From contig JAIPEK010000009.1 in the NCBI GenBank assembly GCA_021737205.1, positions 1 to 19,362 on the forward strand: a stretch of DNA of 19,362 bases, given 5' to 3'. The position numbers were made by a program, and so were the translations under genes. This DNA is from Desulfarculaceae bacterium. Lineage in GTDB: Bacteria; Desulfobacterota; Desulfobacteria; Desulfobacterales; Desulfobacteraceae. The notes beneath the pieces are model-generated. The model did not search any database and was not told the origin of the DNA. It worked only from the letters and a program-made list of their open reading frames with translations. Below, piece by piece: positions 13,614-19,362 of the stretch. How positions within the stretch are numbered: position 1 is the first letter of the stretch; every line of letters begins with the position of its first letter.

Positions 13614-14939
13614 TTATCTCTGATGATATTTTCTGTATTCTTTGATGTCTCGCTCAAAACCGCCCGGCACTTCTTCCTCTTTCCAGAAGATGTACGGATT
13701 GGTTCTCGGATGCTCCACCTGCTGCGGCATCGGATCGATTCCGGTCACTTCGAGAAGTTTCTGGAAGCCCTGGCGCATGATCAGCTCACCGAGTCTCTCA
13801 CGGTTCTTGCCTTCTTCCATCCACCAGTCCCAGATGCTTTCAATGATTTCGGTGACCTCTTCATAATCGTTGTCCGGGTTCACCGGTACGAAAGGAGCCA
13901 GCAGGGAGCCCATCTGAGCGCCGTCCAGGATCGGGGCTTTTGCACCGACCAGAATGGAGCATCCGGTTTCCTTGCCTATTTTGAGTGCTCTCGGCATGAC
14001 ATTGATACAGTGCATGCACCGGGTACAGTTTGAATCATCGATATGGAGTTTTTTGCCGTCCCATTTCATGCACTGGGTCGGACAAAGATCAGTGACTTCC
14101 TTTTCAATGTCGAACGGTCCCCAGTCTCTTCCCTTGTGGGCACCTGCATTGGCCGGATACGCCGGATCTTTTTCCACATATTTGTTCACTGCATCCTGGT
14201 CGATCCGGATCTGGTCTTTCCAGGTACCGATAAAGGACATGTCCGCACGGGCGATGGACGCCACGCAGCAGTTGGGGCAGCCGTCGAACTTGAACTTGAA
14301 CTTGTACGGGAATGCCGGCCTGTGAAGCTCATCCTGGTATTCGTTGGTCAGGAAATGGCACAGCGCCTGGGTATCGTAGCATGAATATTCACACCGGGAA
14401 GAGCCGAGGCAGTCGGACGGGGTTCTCAGGTTTGATCCCGAACCGCCGAGATCCTGGTTCAGGTTGTGAGTCAGCTCGTAGAAGATTTCCTCGAGCTGGG
14501 GAGTGGTAGTCCCGAGCAGGATGATGTCCCCTGTGGAGCCGTGCATATTGGTCACACCGCTGCCCCTGAAATCCCACAGCTTCATGATGGATCTCAGGTA
14601 CTCCGTGTTGTAGTATTTTCCCGCGGGCTGGTTGACACGCATGGTATGGAACGCTTCAACACCGGGGAACATTTCCGGCTGATCGGAATATCTTCCGATA
14701 ACTCCGCCGCCGTAACCGAAGACGCCGACGATTCCGCCGTGTTTCCAGTGGGTTCTGCCGTGTTTGAAAGAAAGCTCCAGAATACCGAGAAGATCGTCAC
14801 AAGAATCCGCCGGGATCTGGAATTCAACACCTTCTTCGTTTTTTGCTCTGATTTCAGCCTGGCGCTTCAAATCGGAAACAAAGCTCGGCCACGGACCGGA
14901 TTCCAGCTGGTCCAGTAAAGGAGTGTCATGTTTTGCCAT
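13614..14939 (-). CDS. dsrA: Dissimilatory sulfite reductase, alpha subunit
   Basis: Alpha subunit of DsrAB, the terminal enzyme of sulfate respiration. The product has 441 residues. Cysteines C177, C183, C221 and C225 (SDCLGSSRCEYSC and FDGCPNCC) sit exactly where the Desulfovibrio vulgaris DsrA ligands are; in that enzyme the alpha-subunit siroheme site is structural. The ferredoxin domain cluster is C286 plus C305, C308 and C311 (CTRCMHCINVMPRAL). THWKHGG at 63-69 encodes the region used in dsrA surveys. A GGAGGT site precedes the ATG by eight bases. It is the first gene after a strong predicted promoter, with a leader of about 140 bases that contains a short hairpin. Confidence 0.98.
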   Translation of the reverse strand: MAKHDTPLLDQLESGPWPSFVSDLKRQAEIRAKNEEGVEFQIPADSCDDLLGILELSFKHGRTHWKHGGIVGVFGYGGGVIGRYSDQPEMFPGVEAFHTMRVNQPAGKYYNTEYLRSIMKLWDFRGSGVTNMHGSTGDIILLGTTTPQLEEIFYELTHNLNQDLGGSGSNLRTPSDCLGSSRCEYSCYDTQALCHFLTNEYQDELHRPAFPYKFKFKFDGCPNCCVASIARADMSFIGTWKDQIRIDQDAVNKYVEKDPAYPANAGAHKGRDWGPFDIEKEVTDLCPTQCMKWDGKKLHIDDSNCTRCMHCINVMPRALKIGKETGCSILVGAKAPILDGAQMGSLLAPFVPVNPDNDYEEVTEIIESIWDWWMEEGKNRERLGELIMRQGFQKLLEVTGIDPMPQQVEHPRTNPYIFWKEEEVPGGFERDIKEYRKYHQR

Positions 14940-14977
14940 TTACTTACCTCCGTTAAAAGTTAATTTACATTATCCTG

Positions 14978-14997
14978 GTGAAAATGGTCCTTTTCAC
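14978..14997 (-). promoter_or_regulatory. Hairpin in the dsrA leader
   Basis: GTGAAAA and TTTTCAC form a perfect seven-base-pair stem with a six-base loop, ending about 38 bases before the dsrA ATG. It does not cover the Shine-Dalgarno site. It could stabilise the leader or be a protein-binding site. Confidence 0.4.
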
Positions 14998-15084
14998 TCT
15001 ATGGTCTATATCCACCGTATTATAAATGAAAATGGGCAGAGCCATCGTCACTTTTGCATACTGCCTCGGCAACAATATCTTATA

Positions 15085-15114
15085 TGATATAAAATGTCTA
15101 CCATGCCTTGTCAA
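15085..15114 (-). promoter_or_regulatory. dsr operon promoter with AT-rich dyad at -10
   Basis: On the minus strand a perfect TTGACA (15109-15114), a 17-base spacer and TATATC (15086-15091) form a strong sigma-70-like promoter, the best in the window. The -10 lies within a TTATATCATATAA dyad (six-base arms about a single base). The predicted start is near 15079, giving a leader of about 140 bases to dsrA. Confidence 0.6.
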
Positions 15115-15224
15115 CAAAAAAGCATTTTTTTTCAGGGCAATCGCATGACCGACCCCTATATGGAAACCCGCGCCTTGTTGCCGGCGTCAGCCGGTACTGG
15201 CCGGGGACGGGTGCCGGCCCATAC

Positions 15225-15899
15225 CTACCGGTTCTCCGCCAGTTCCTCTTTCAGCTGCTCCGGCACCTCATACCCCATGGCTTCGGCCTTTTGACAGTGT
15301 TCCGCCGCCTTTTCATACTCTCCTTTCTGGAGATATCCGACCGCAAGGTTGTTGTGGGCGATGGGAAACTCGGGCTGGACTTCCAGGGCTTTGAGGTTCG
15401 CCTCGATCCCTTCGTCTATGAGCCCTTTCATGTAGTACGCATTGCCGAGTGTGGCATACGCCTGCACAAACTGGGAGTTGTGCACAATCGCCTTCTGGAG
15501 ATTTTTTATGGCGCTGTCCAGGCGTTCTTCATCCGCTTTTTCATCTTCTCCGGTACAAAACTGCAGAAGACAGAACCCGATATTTCCGTATCCTTCTGCA
15601 AATCCGGCCCTGGCTTTCACAGCCCCCTGGTTGTACCGCAAACACCCTTCCAGATCGTTTCTCTGAAGACACAGGCCGCCCAAAAGCACATACGCCTCTG
15701 CCAGATTGGGGCTGCAGTCAATGGCGTCATGAAGTTCTTTTTCCGCCTCGTCGAACTCCTCCTTGCCCAGAAGCGCCACCGCAAGGTTGTAGTGGGTCAC
15801 CCCGCACTCCGTGTTGTGGGTGAGCTTCTGCCTCAGATCGGCGATATGCTCGTCCGCATTTTTCGGAAGATGCGAACCCGCTTCGTTCTCGTTTGTCAT
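15225..15899 (-). CDS. TPR-repeat protein upstream of dsrA
   Basis: A soluble protein of 224 residues made largely of tetratricopeptide repeats. Clear 34-residue units begin near THYNLAVALLGKEEFDEAEKE, AYVLLGGLCLQRNDLEG, AYATLGNAYYMKGLIDEG and AHNNLAVGYLQKGEYEKAA. TPRs mediate protein-protein contacts; the partner is unknown. No signal peptide is visible, so it is probably cytoplasmic. An upstream in-frame ATG at 15947 would add 16 residues, but it lies inside a repeat arm, while 15899 has AAGGAT six bases before it. The gene is co-directional with dsrA and ends about 110 bases before the dsr promoter. A link to Dsr assembly is only suggested by position. Confidence 0.85.
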   Translation of the reverse strand: MTNENEAGSHLPKNADEHIADLRQKLTHNTECGVTHYNLAVALLGKEEFDEAEKELHDAIDCSPNLAEAYVLLGGLCLQRNDLEGCLRYNQGAVKARAGFAEGYGNIGFCLLQFCTGEDEKADEERLDSAIKNLQKAIVHNSQFVQAYATLGNAYYMKGLIDEGIEANLKALEVQPEFPIAHNNLAVGYLQKGEYEKAAEHCQKAEAMGYEVPEQLKEELAENR

Positions 15900-15935
15900 A
15901 TGGAAATCCTTACTTCTATAATTGTTAAAAAATCG

Positions 15936-16144
15936 GGCATCCTTCATTTACCAGTTTACACTTTTTTTGAAAATACATCTGTTTTTTCGTCTGATTCAGG
16001 ATGCCGAAACTTGAAATTAGAAATTGGACATTTGGTAACGCATCTACATTCCTCTGTTTTTCCGAATTTCAATTTTCAAATTTCACTACCAAAACATAAA
16101 ACCAACAAAGTGTAAACTACTTTTGAGTTGCCATGAAGGATGCC
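15936..16144. repeat. MITE-like segment with long imperfect terminal inverted repeats
   Basis: The left end has GGCATCCTTCAT (15936-15947) and AGTTTACACTTT (from 15953). The right end has the complements AAAGTGTAAACT (to 16118) and ATGAAGGATGCC (16133-16144). That makes 24 perfectly matched bases in two blocks, with 5-base and 14-base spacers. A further AGGATGCC lies at 15998-16005. The interior contains AT-rich GAAATT/AATTTC words that are themselves partly inverted. No transposase is present. It could be a miniature element or an old duplication of an upstream region. Confidence 0.55.
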
Positions 16145-16233
16145 AAAAATCGCTTATATTGACAATAGTATCAAATCTGATATTTTATTTGGTGATCAAC
16201 TCCCTGTCAAGATATATCGACCCGCTTTTACAA

Positions 16234-16296
16234 GAAACTGGAAACTGGAAACCGGAGACTGGAGACTGGAGACTGGAAACCGGAGACTGGGGACTG
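16234..16296. repeat. 7-bp tandem repeat array, nine GARACYG units
   Basis: Nine uninterrupted heptamers: GAAACTG x2, GAAACCG, GAGACTG x3, GAAACCG, GAGACTG, GGGACTG. Variation is confined to three positions of the unit. The array is non-coding and lies about 140 bases before dapA. This type of array is prone to length change by slippage. Confidence 0.92.
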
Positions 16297-16433
16297 GAAG
16301 CACCTCATTCAAGTTCCGTGGTTTGTTGCGATGCCATGTGATAATAAATCTTGAATCACAGCGTAAGGTATGGTAGCAATCAATTGTTCCATGAAAAATA
16401 AAAATATGCAAATAAAGTTGCAGGAGTATGCCA

Positions 16434-17465
16434 ATGGAAAATGGATGTTTTACCGCTTTAATCACCCCTTTTACAGCCGATGAAAGGCTCGACACCGAAG
16501 GGCTCGACCGGCTCATCGAATTCCAGGTCAAAAACGGCATCACCGGGATCCTTGCCGCGGGGACCACCGGAGAAAGCCCGACCCTGAAATGGGAGGAGCA
16601 TCACAAGGCGGTCACGGAAATTGCAAAAAAGACCGGGGACAGCTGCATGTGCATCGCAGGCGCCGGAAGCAACAATACAAGCGAAGCCATGGAGGCGGCG
16701 GCCCATGCCGTACAGGAGAATGTGGACGCCGTGCTGCTGGTGGACCCCTATTACAACGGCCCAAGCTCCCTTGAAATCCGGAAGGAATACTACGAACCCA
16801 TAGCGGAAAAATTCGGCGGCACCGAAATCATCCCGTACATCATTCCGGGAAGGACAGGTGCCCAGCTGCTTCCGGAAGACCTTGCCGCCCTTACCGAACG
16901 ATTCGGCAACATCAATTCCGTAAAAGAAGCCACCGGCAACCCCGAGAACATGAAACACACCCGGAAGCTCTGCGGGAATGATTTCACCATCTTTTCCGGG
17001 GACGACGGCCTCATCTTCGACATCATGACCGACTCCGCCATCAAAGCCGGCGGCGGCATATCAGTGATGTCCAACATTATCCCGGCCCCCCTGACCCGGA
17101 TGATCCGGCATCTCAACAACGGAGAAGAGCAGCGGGCCGCCGAGATTCACGACGCTGTCAAGCCTCTGCTTTCCCTTGTGACGGTCACCACGGAAGAAGA
17201 AACCCGGTTCGGGCCCGCCAAATGCCGGGCAAGAAACCCGCTGCCGCTGAAAACCCTGATGCGGATTCTTGGAATGCCGTCGGGCGGCTGCAGGCAACCT
17301 GTGGGACGGATGACGAAGGCGGGTCTCGATACGGTGGTAAGCGCGGCCCGGAGCGTTCAGGAGAACAACCCGGAGATATTCGCCCCGATTGCGGATTTCT
17401 TTGGTGTGGATATTGAGGAACGGCTCAACAATCCGGTGTATCTGGAAGGACTCTATTATTCATAA
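16434..17465 (+). CDS. dapA: 4-hydroxy-tetrahydrodipicolinate synthase, C-terminally extended
   Basis: Lysine/diaminopimelate-pathway aldolase condensing pyruvate with aspartate semialdehyde. AAGTTGES gives T44/T45, YIIPGRTG gives Y135 and R140, and NSVKEATGN gives the Schiff-base lysine K164, close to E. coli numbering (T44, Y133, R138, K161). The 343 residues exceed the usual ~290. The extra ~45 lie after the PVGRMTKAGLD segment, ending IEERLNNPVYLEGLYYS. The tyrosine-following residue is I rather than the common N (YNVPGRTG). The ATG at 16434 has AGGAG seven bases upstream; the ATG at 16428 is too close to that site. It is a monocistronic plus-strand gene between two tandem arrays. Related N-acetylneuraminate lyase-type aldolases are less likely given the motifs. 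Confidence 0.88.
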   Translation: MENGCFTALITPFTADERLDTEGLDRLIEFQVKNGITGILAAGTTGESPTLKWEEHHKAVTEIAKKTGDSCMCIAGAGSNNTSEAMEAAAHAVQENVDAVLLVDPYYNGPSSLEIRKEYYEPIAEKFGGTEIIPYIIPGRTGAQLLPEDLAALTERFGNINSVKEATGNPENMKHTRKLCGNDFTIFSGDDGLIFDIMTDSAIKAGGGISVMSNIIPAPLTRMIRHLNNGEEQRAAEIHDAVKPLLSLVTVTTEEETRFGPAKCRARNPLPLKTLMRILGMPSGGCRQPVGRMTKAGLDTVVSAARSVQENNPEIFAPIADFFGVDIEERLNNPVYLEGLYYS

Positions 17466-17467
17466 TT

Positions 17468-17549
17468 TTAGGTATTAGGTATTAGCGGTCAGGCGTCAGC
17501 TAATACCCAATACCTAATACCTAATACCCAATACCTAATACCTAATACC
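17468..17549. repeat. TAATACC heptamer array and 18-bp inverted repeat between convergent genes
   Basis: Seven uninterrupted heptamers (TAATACC or CAATACC) fill 17501-17549. A complementary arm, TTAGGTATTAGGTATTAG, at 17468-17485 pairs with 17500-17517 with one mismatch around a 14-base loop. It occupies the whole dapA-YkgJ gap. It could serve as a bidirectional terminator-like structure, though no T-run follows. Its last bases supply part of the stop codon (TAG) of the YkgJ-type gene. Confidence 0.88.
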
Positions 17550-18343
17550 TACCCGCTCTGCCTGACCTTAAAATTCTCTTCCCCTTCATGAAAAAGGGTG
17601 GCCTTGAGCCAATCAAACCCAAGCTGAAGCAGTTCCACATCGTCATTCCTGGCCTTTTCCACCCGGTTCTCATCAATATCATACCGGTCCAGGAACGAGC
17701 TTTCAAAAACAAACCGTCTGAACTTGTCGATATTGTAACAGGCCAAGAAAAACATCTCCCTGCTTTTTTCCGTCAGCTTGATGGTGGAGGGAATGGTCTT
17801 CTTCCGGACAATCAGGTCCGCCCATCCTTCGTTCACCTCGTCGCGCAGGTCAATGCCCTGGTCTTGGCGCCACTCGGCCACTGTCCATTCCTTGTCCTCC
17901 TGGAAACCGAAACAGTGCTTCTCTTTTACCGTGAAAAAGAACTCGTCTTTCTCGCCCAGCTCGCTGGTATAGCTCAACGACCCGACACCGAGCGGATAAT
18001 ACCGGCAGGTAGTGGGGCGGTCGTCATAGATGATGCACCCTTCCTCATCCCGGACAAACGGGCATGATTTTCTCTCGTCATCCAGAAGCTTGAGCGTCAC
18101 CACCGGAAGTTCCGCCTTTTCCAGCATCTTGGGTTCCGTGTATATGGCGAGAAACTCTTCCGATGAAAGCTCGAGCCGCTTTCTCATGGTCAGGATATCA
18201 TACGGGGTCAACATGATATCGATTCCCCTGCAGCAGTCGGTAAAACACTTCACCCCTTTATGGCAGCTGAACTTGAACCGGCTGTCGAAACCGAGCTGCT
18301 CCGGCGGTATTTCCGATTGTATCTCTTTTGATTTATCCGTCAT
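17549..18343 (-). CDS. YkgJ family cysteine cluster protein
   Basis: A 264-residue cytoplasmic protein of the YkgJ/CxxCxxCC putative zinc- or iron-chelating family; the biochemical role is not established. Likely metal ligands are C27, C33, C37 and C38 (SCHKGVKCFTDCC) and C94, C103 and C113 (KSCPFVRDEEGC and RPTTCRYYP). The RP.TCR.YP motif is typical of the family. The C-terminal ~100 residues are helical, with no recognised domain. GAGG lies eight bases before the ATG. The stop codon is formed at the edge of the TAATACC array, so array changes could alter the C-terminus. Repeat copy B begins 20 bases upstream of the start. Confidence 0.85.
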   Translation of the reverse strand: MTDKSKEIQSEIPPEQLGFDSRFKFSCHKGVKCFTDCCRGIDIMLTPYDILTMRKRLELSSEEFLAIYTEPKMLEKAELPVVTLKLLDDERKSCPFVRDEEGCIIYDDRPTTCRYYPLGVGSLSYTSELGEKDEFFFTVKEKHCFGFQEDKEWTVAEWRQDQGIDLRDEVNEGWADLIVRKKTIPSTIKLTEKSREMFFLACYNIDKFRRFVFESSFLDRYDIDENRVEKARNDDVELLQLGFDWLKATLFHEGEENFKVRQSG

Positions 18344-18362
18344 GGTAAAAACCTCATTATAT

Positions 18363-18468
18363 CATTTTTATATGAAAGAATAACATTTTTTACCATGAAG
18401 GCCATGAAGGAACTGAAGAAAAACCTTCATGAACTTCATGCTCTTCATGGTGATCTTTCATTATTCGT
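18363..18468. repeat. Dyad-containing dispersed repeat, copy B
   Basis: About 92% identical to 10391-10495 and in the same orientation. Outer arms ACCATGAAG (18392-18400) and CTTCATGGT (18443-18451) and inner arms CATGAAGG (18403-18410) and CCTTCATG (18424-18431) are both perfect here, so the transcript could fold into a two-part hairpin. It lies between the co-directional pheA and YkgJ-type genes, 20 bases before the latter's ATG. Confidence 0.85.
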
Positions 18469-18531
18469 TGTGTCCCACAGGACATGCACGTTACGTTAAA
18501 CTCTTTATTATATAAACGGATGAATGCCGTG

Positions 18532-19362
18532 TCAATACGCGCCCAGGATTTTTATAGTATCGGTCTTTTCCTCCAGTTCCGCCTGAATGCCGGCGAATGC
18601 CTCGGACGTAACGTCCGTTTCCAGATCCGCATAGAACATGTACTCCCAGGGTTTGCCGTGGATGGGCCTGGATTCGAGCTTCACAAGGTTGATCCCGTTG
18701 TCCGAGAACACCTTCATCACGGAAAAGAGAGAGCCGGGATTGTTTTCCGTGGAAAACACGATGGAGGACTTGCTCTTGGGTACCGATTCCAGAATCTGTT
18801 TCCCGATGATGAAAAAGCGTGTGAAATTCCTTGGATTGTCCTCGATCCCCTCGTCCAGAACTTCCATGCCGAAAATTTCCGCTGACATGGCGCTGCCGAT
18901 GGCGGCCCCTGTTTCGTCACCGGAATCCAGGACCTCCTTGACCGCGCTGGCGGTCGCCTTGACCGGCACCTGCCGAAGATCCCCGTGCTGGTCGAGATAC
19001 GCCTTGCACTGCTGAAAGGCAGGCGGCGGCGCCAGCACCTTTTCAATATGCTGCAGCCCCACCCCGGGATGGGCGATCAGGGAGTGGACCACCCGGATCG
19101 TCACTTCCCCCACGATTTTAAGATCATACTCCAGAAGAAGATCATAGTTTTCATGAATGCTGCCGGAAAGAGAATTTTCAATGGGTACGATCCCGTATTC
19201 GGTTTCATTGTTGTTCACCGCCTCGAACACCGCCTTGAACGAATGTTTGGAAACCGGATCAATGGTTTCCCCGAAATACTGTATTGCAGCTTTGTGACTG
19301 AAAGTCCCGAGTTCTCCGATCATGGAGGCCTTCTGCGGAACCCCGTAACCGCCGTTTTCAGT
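18532..19362 (-). CDS. pheA: Prephenate dehydratase (P-protein), 5' end cut by window edge
   Basis: Converts prephenate to phenylpyruvate in phenylalanine synthesis. The frame is open for 277 codons to the window edge. An internal ATG at 19323 would begin with MIGELGTFSHKAA, which is already the first strand of the dehydratase domain, and coding continues upstream (TENGGYGVPQKAS). The real start is therefore beyond 19362, most likely with an N-terminal chorismate mutase domain, as in bifunctional P-proteins; that part is not seen. Dehydratase motifs include GIVPIENSLSGS, the catalytic NFTRF and IGSAMSAEIFGM. The C-terminal ACT domain has NPGSLFSVM and the KLESRPI phenylalanine-binding motif, so feedback inhibition by phenylalanine is expected. 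It ends DTIKILGAY. Confidence 0.93.
   Translation of the reverse strand, partial: TENGGYGVPQKASMIGELGTFSHKAAIQYFGETIDPVSKHSFKAVFEAVNNNETEYGIVPIENSLSGSIHENYDLLLEYDLKIVGEVTIRVVHSLIAHPGVGLQHIEKVLAPPPAFQQCKAYLDQHGDLRQVPVKATASAVKEVLDSGDETGAAIGSAMSAEIFGMEVLDEGIEDNPRNFTRFFIIGKQILESVPKSKSSIVFSTENNPGSLFSVMKVFSDNGINLVKLESRPIHGKPWEYMFYADLETDVTSEAFAGIQAELEEKTDTIKILGAY

Larger units (their letters stand above)
15900..16433. other. Repeat-rich non-coding gap between TPR gene and dapA
   Basis: About 530 bases without a convincing gene. It holds an inverted-repeat-bounded segment (15936-16144), then about 90 bases of AT-rich sequence with a short open frame from 16140, then a 7-bp tandem array (16234-16296), then the dapA upstream region. 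It is lower in GC than its neighbours. Open frames through it consist largely of repeat-derived residues. Confidence 0.7.

Noticed and set aside
15118..15134. A-run and T-run around GC near 15118-15134 as a terminator for the TPR gene
   Set aside because: The arms are only A and T with almost no loop. The nearby GC-rich stretch with repeated GCCGGC words does not lead into a T-run.
16123..16376. Short plus-strand reading frames of 72 and 78 residues across the GARACYG array
   Set aside because: Most of their length is repeat-coded (ETGDWRLETGDW), two frames are open at once, and neither has a ribosome binding site. Only the first 31 residues of one are kept as a weak finding.
16234..17549. 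The tandem arrays as a CRISPR
   Set aside because: Units are 7 bp with no spacers, and there are no cas genes.
18356..18361. TATAAT on the minus strand as a promoter for the YkgJ-type gene
   Set aside because: No -35 partner is present at 16-18 bases. The gene's GAGG ribosome binding site follows immediately and would not be transcribed from it.
18471..18484. TGTCC/GGACA dyad after pheA as a terminator
   Set aside because: The stem is only five base pairs and no T-run follows on either strand.

Overview
The window looks like the chromosome of a sulfate-reducing deltaproteobacterium (Desulfobacterota, most likely Desulfobacterales). The main evidence is a complete reductive-type dissimilatory sulfite reductase cluster, dsrA-dsrB-dsrD-dsrN, on the minus strand (14939 down to 10632). 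DsrD, and the DsrA/DsrB cysteine positions (C177/C183/C221/C225 and C151/C188/C189/C193), are those of Desulfovibrio-type enzymes. The genus assignment is an inference; there is no rRNA here.

Layout. At the left end, on the minus strand, are a 3'-truncated threonine synthase (thrC, running off at base 1) and serS, which overlap by 14 bases. Next come a 5-formyltetrahydrofolate cyclo-ligase (plus) and a two-TM RCK potassium channel (minus). Divergent from the channel is a plus-strand run of five genes: pcm, a YqaA-type membrane protein, an unrecognised single-TM protein, a class A penicillin-binding protein and a SPOR-domain membrane protein. The last three are joined by ATGA/TTGA stop-start overlaps and look like one peptidoglycan unit. 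This run meets yedF (TusA-DsrE fusion, minus) at a probable shared terminator. From there the minus strand carries, reading right to left, a TPR protein, the dsr promoter, dsrA, dsrB, dsrD, dsrN and yedF. Right of the TPR gene is a repeat-rich gap of about 530 bases, then dapA (plus), a YkgJ-type cysteine-cluster protein (minus) and a 5'-truncated prephenate dehydratase/P-protein gene (pheA, minus, running off at 19362).

How the genes fit together. DsrAB reduces sulfite, DsrD is its activator, and DsrN is thought to amidate the siroheme cofactor. A sulfur/selenium-handling YedF lies just downstream. The other genes are housekeeping: amino-acid biosynthesis (thrC, dapA, pheA), tRNA charging, folate repair, protein repair, cell wall and ion homeostasis.

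The most distinctive feature is the intergenic DNA. It holds two ~92% identical ~105-bp dyad repeats, each placed about 20 bases in front of a minus-strand gene; two different 7-bp tandem arrays flanking dapA; a ~209-bp segment bounded by long imperfect inverted repeats; a 30-nt perfect palindrome between dsrB and dsrD; and a 20-nt perfect palindrome over a candidate yedF promoter. I see no rRNA, tRNA, CRISPR array, transposase or integrase. I did not find a clearly new multi-gene system; the best candidates for new biology are the uncharacterised PBP-linked protein, the repeat families and the regulatory structures around dsr and yedF.
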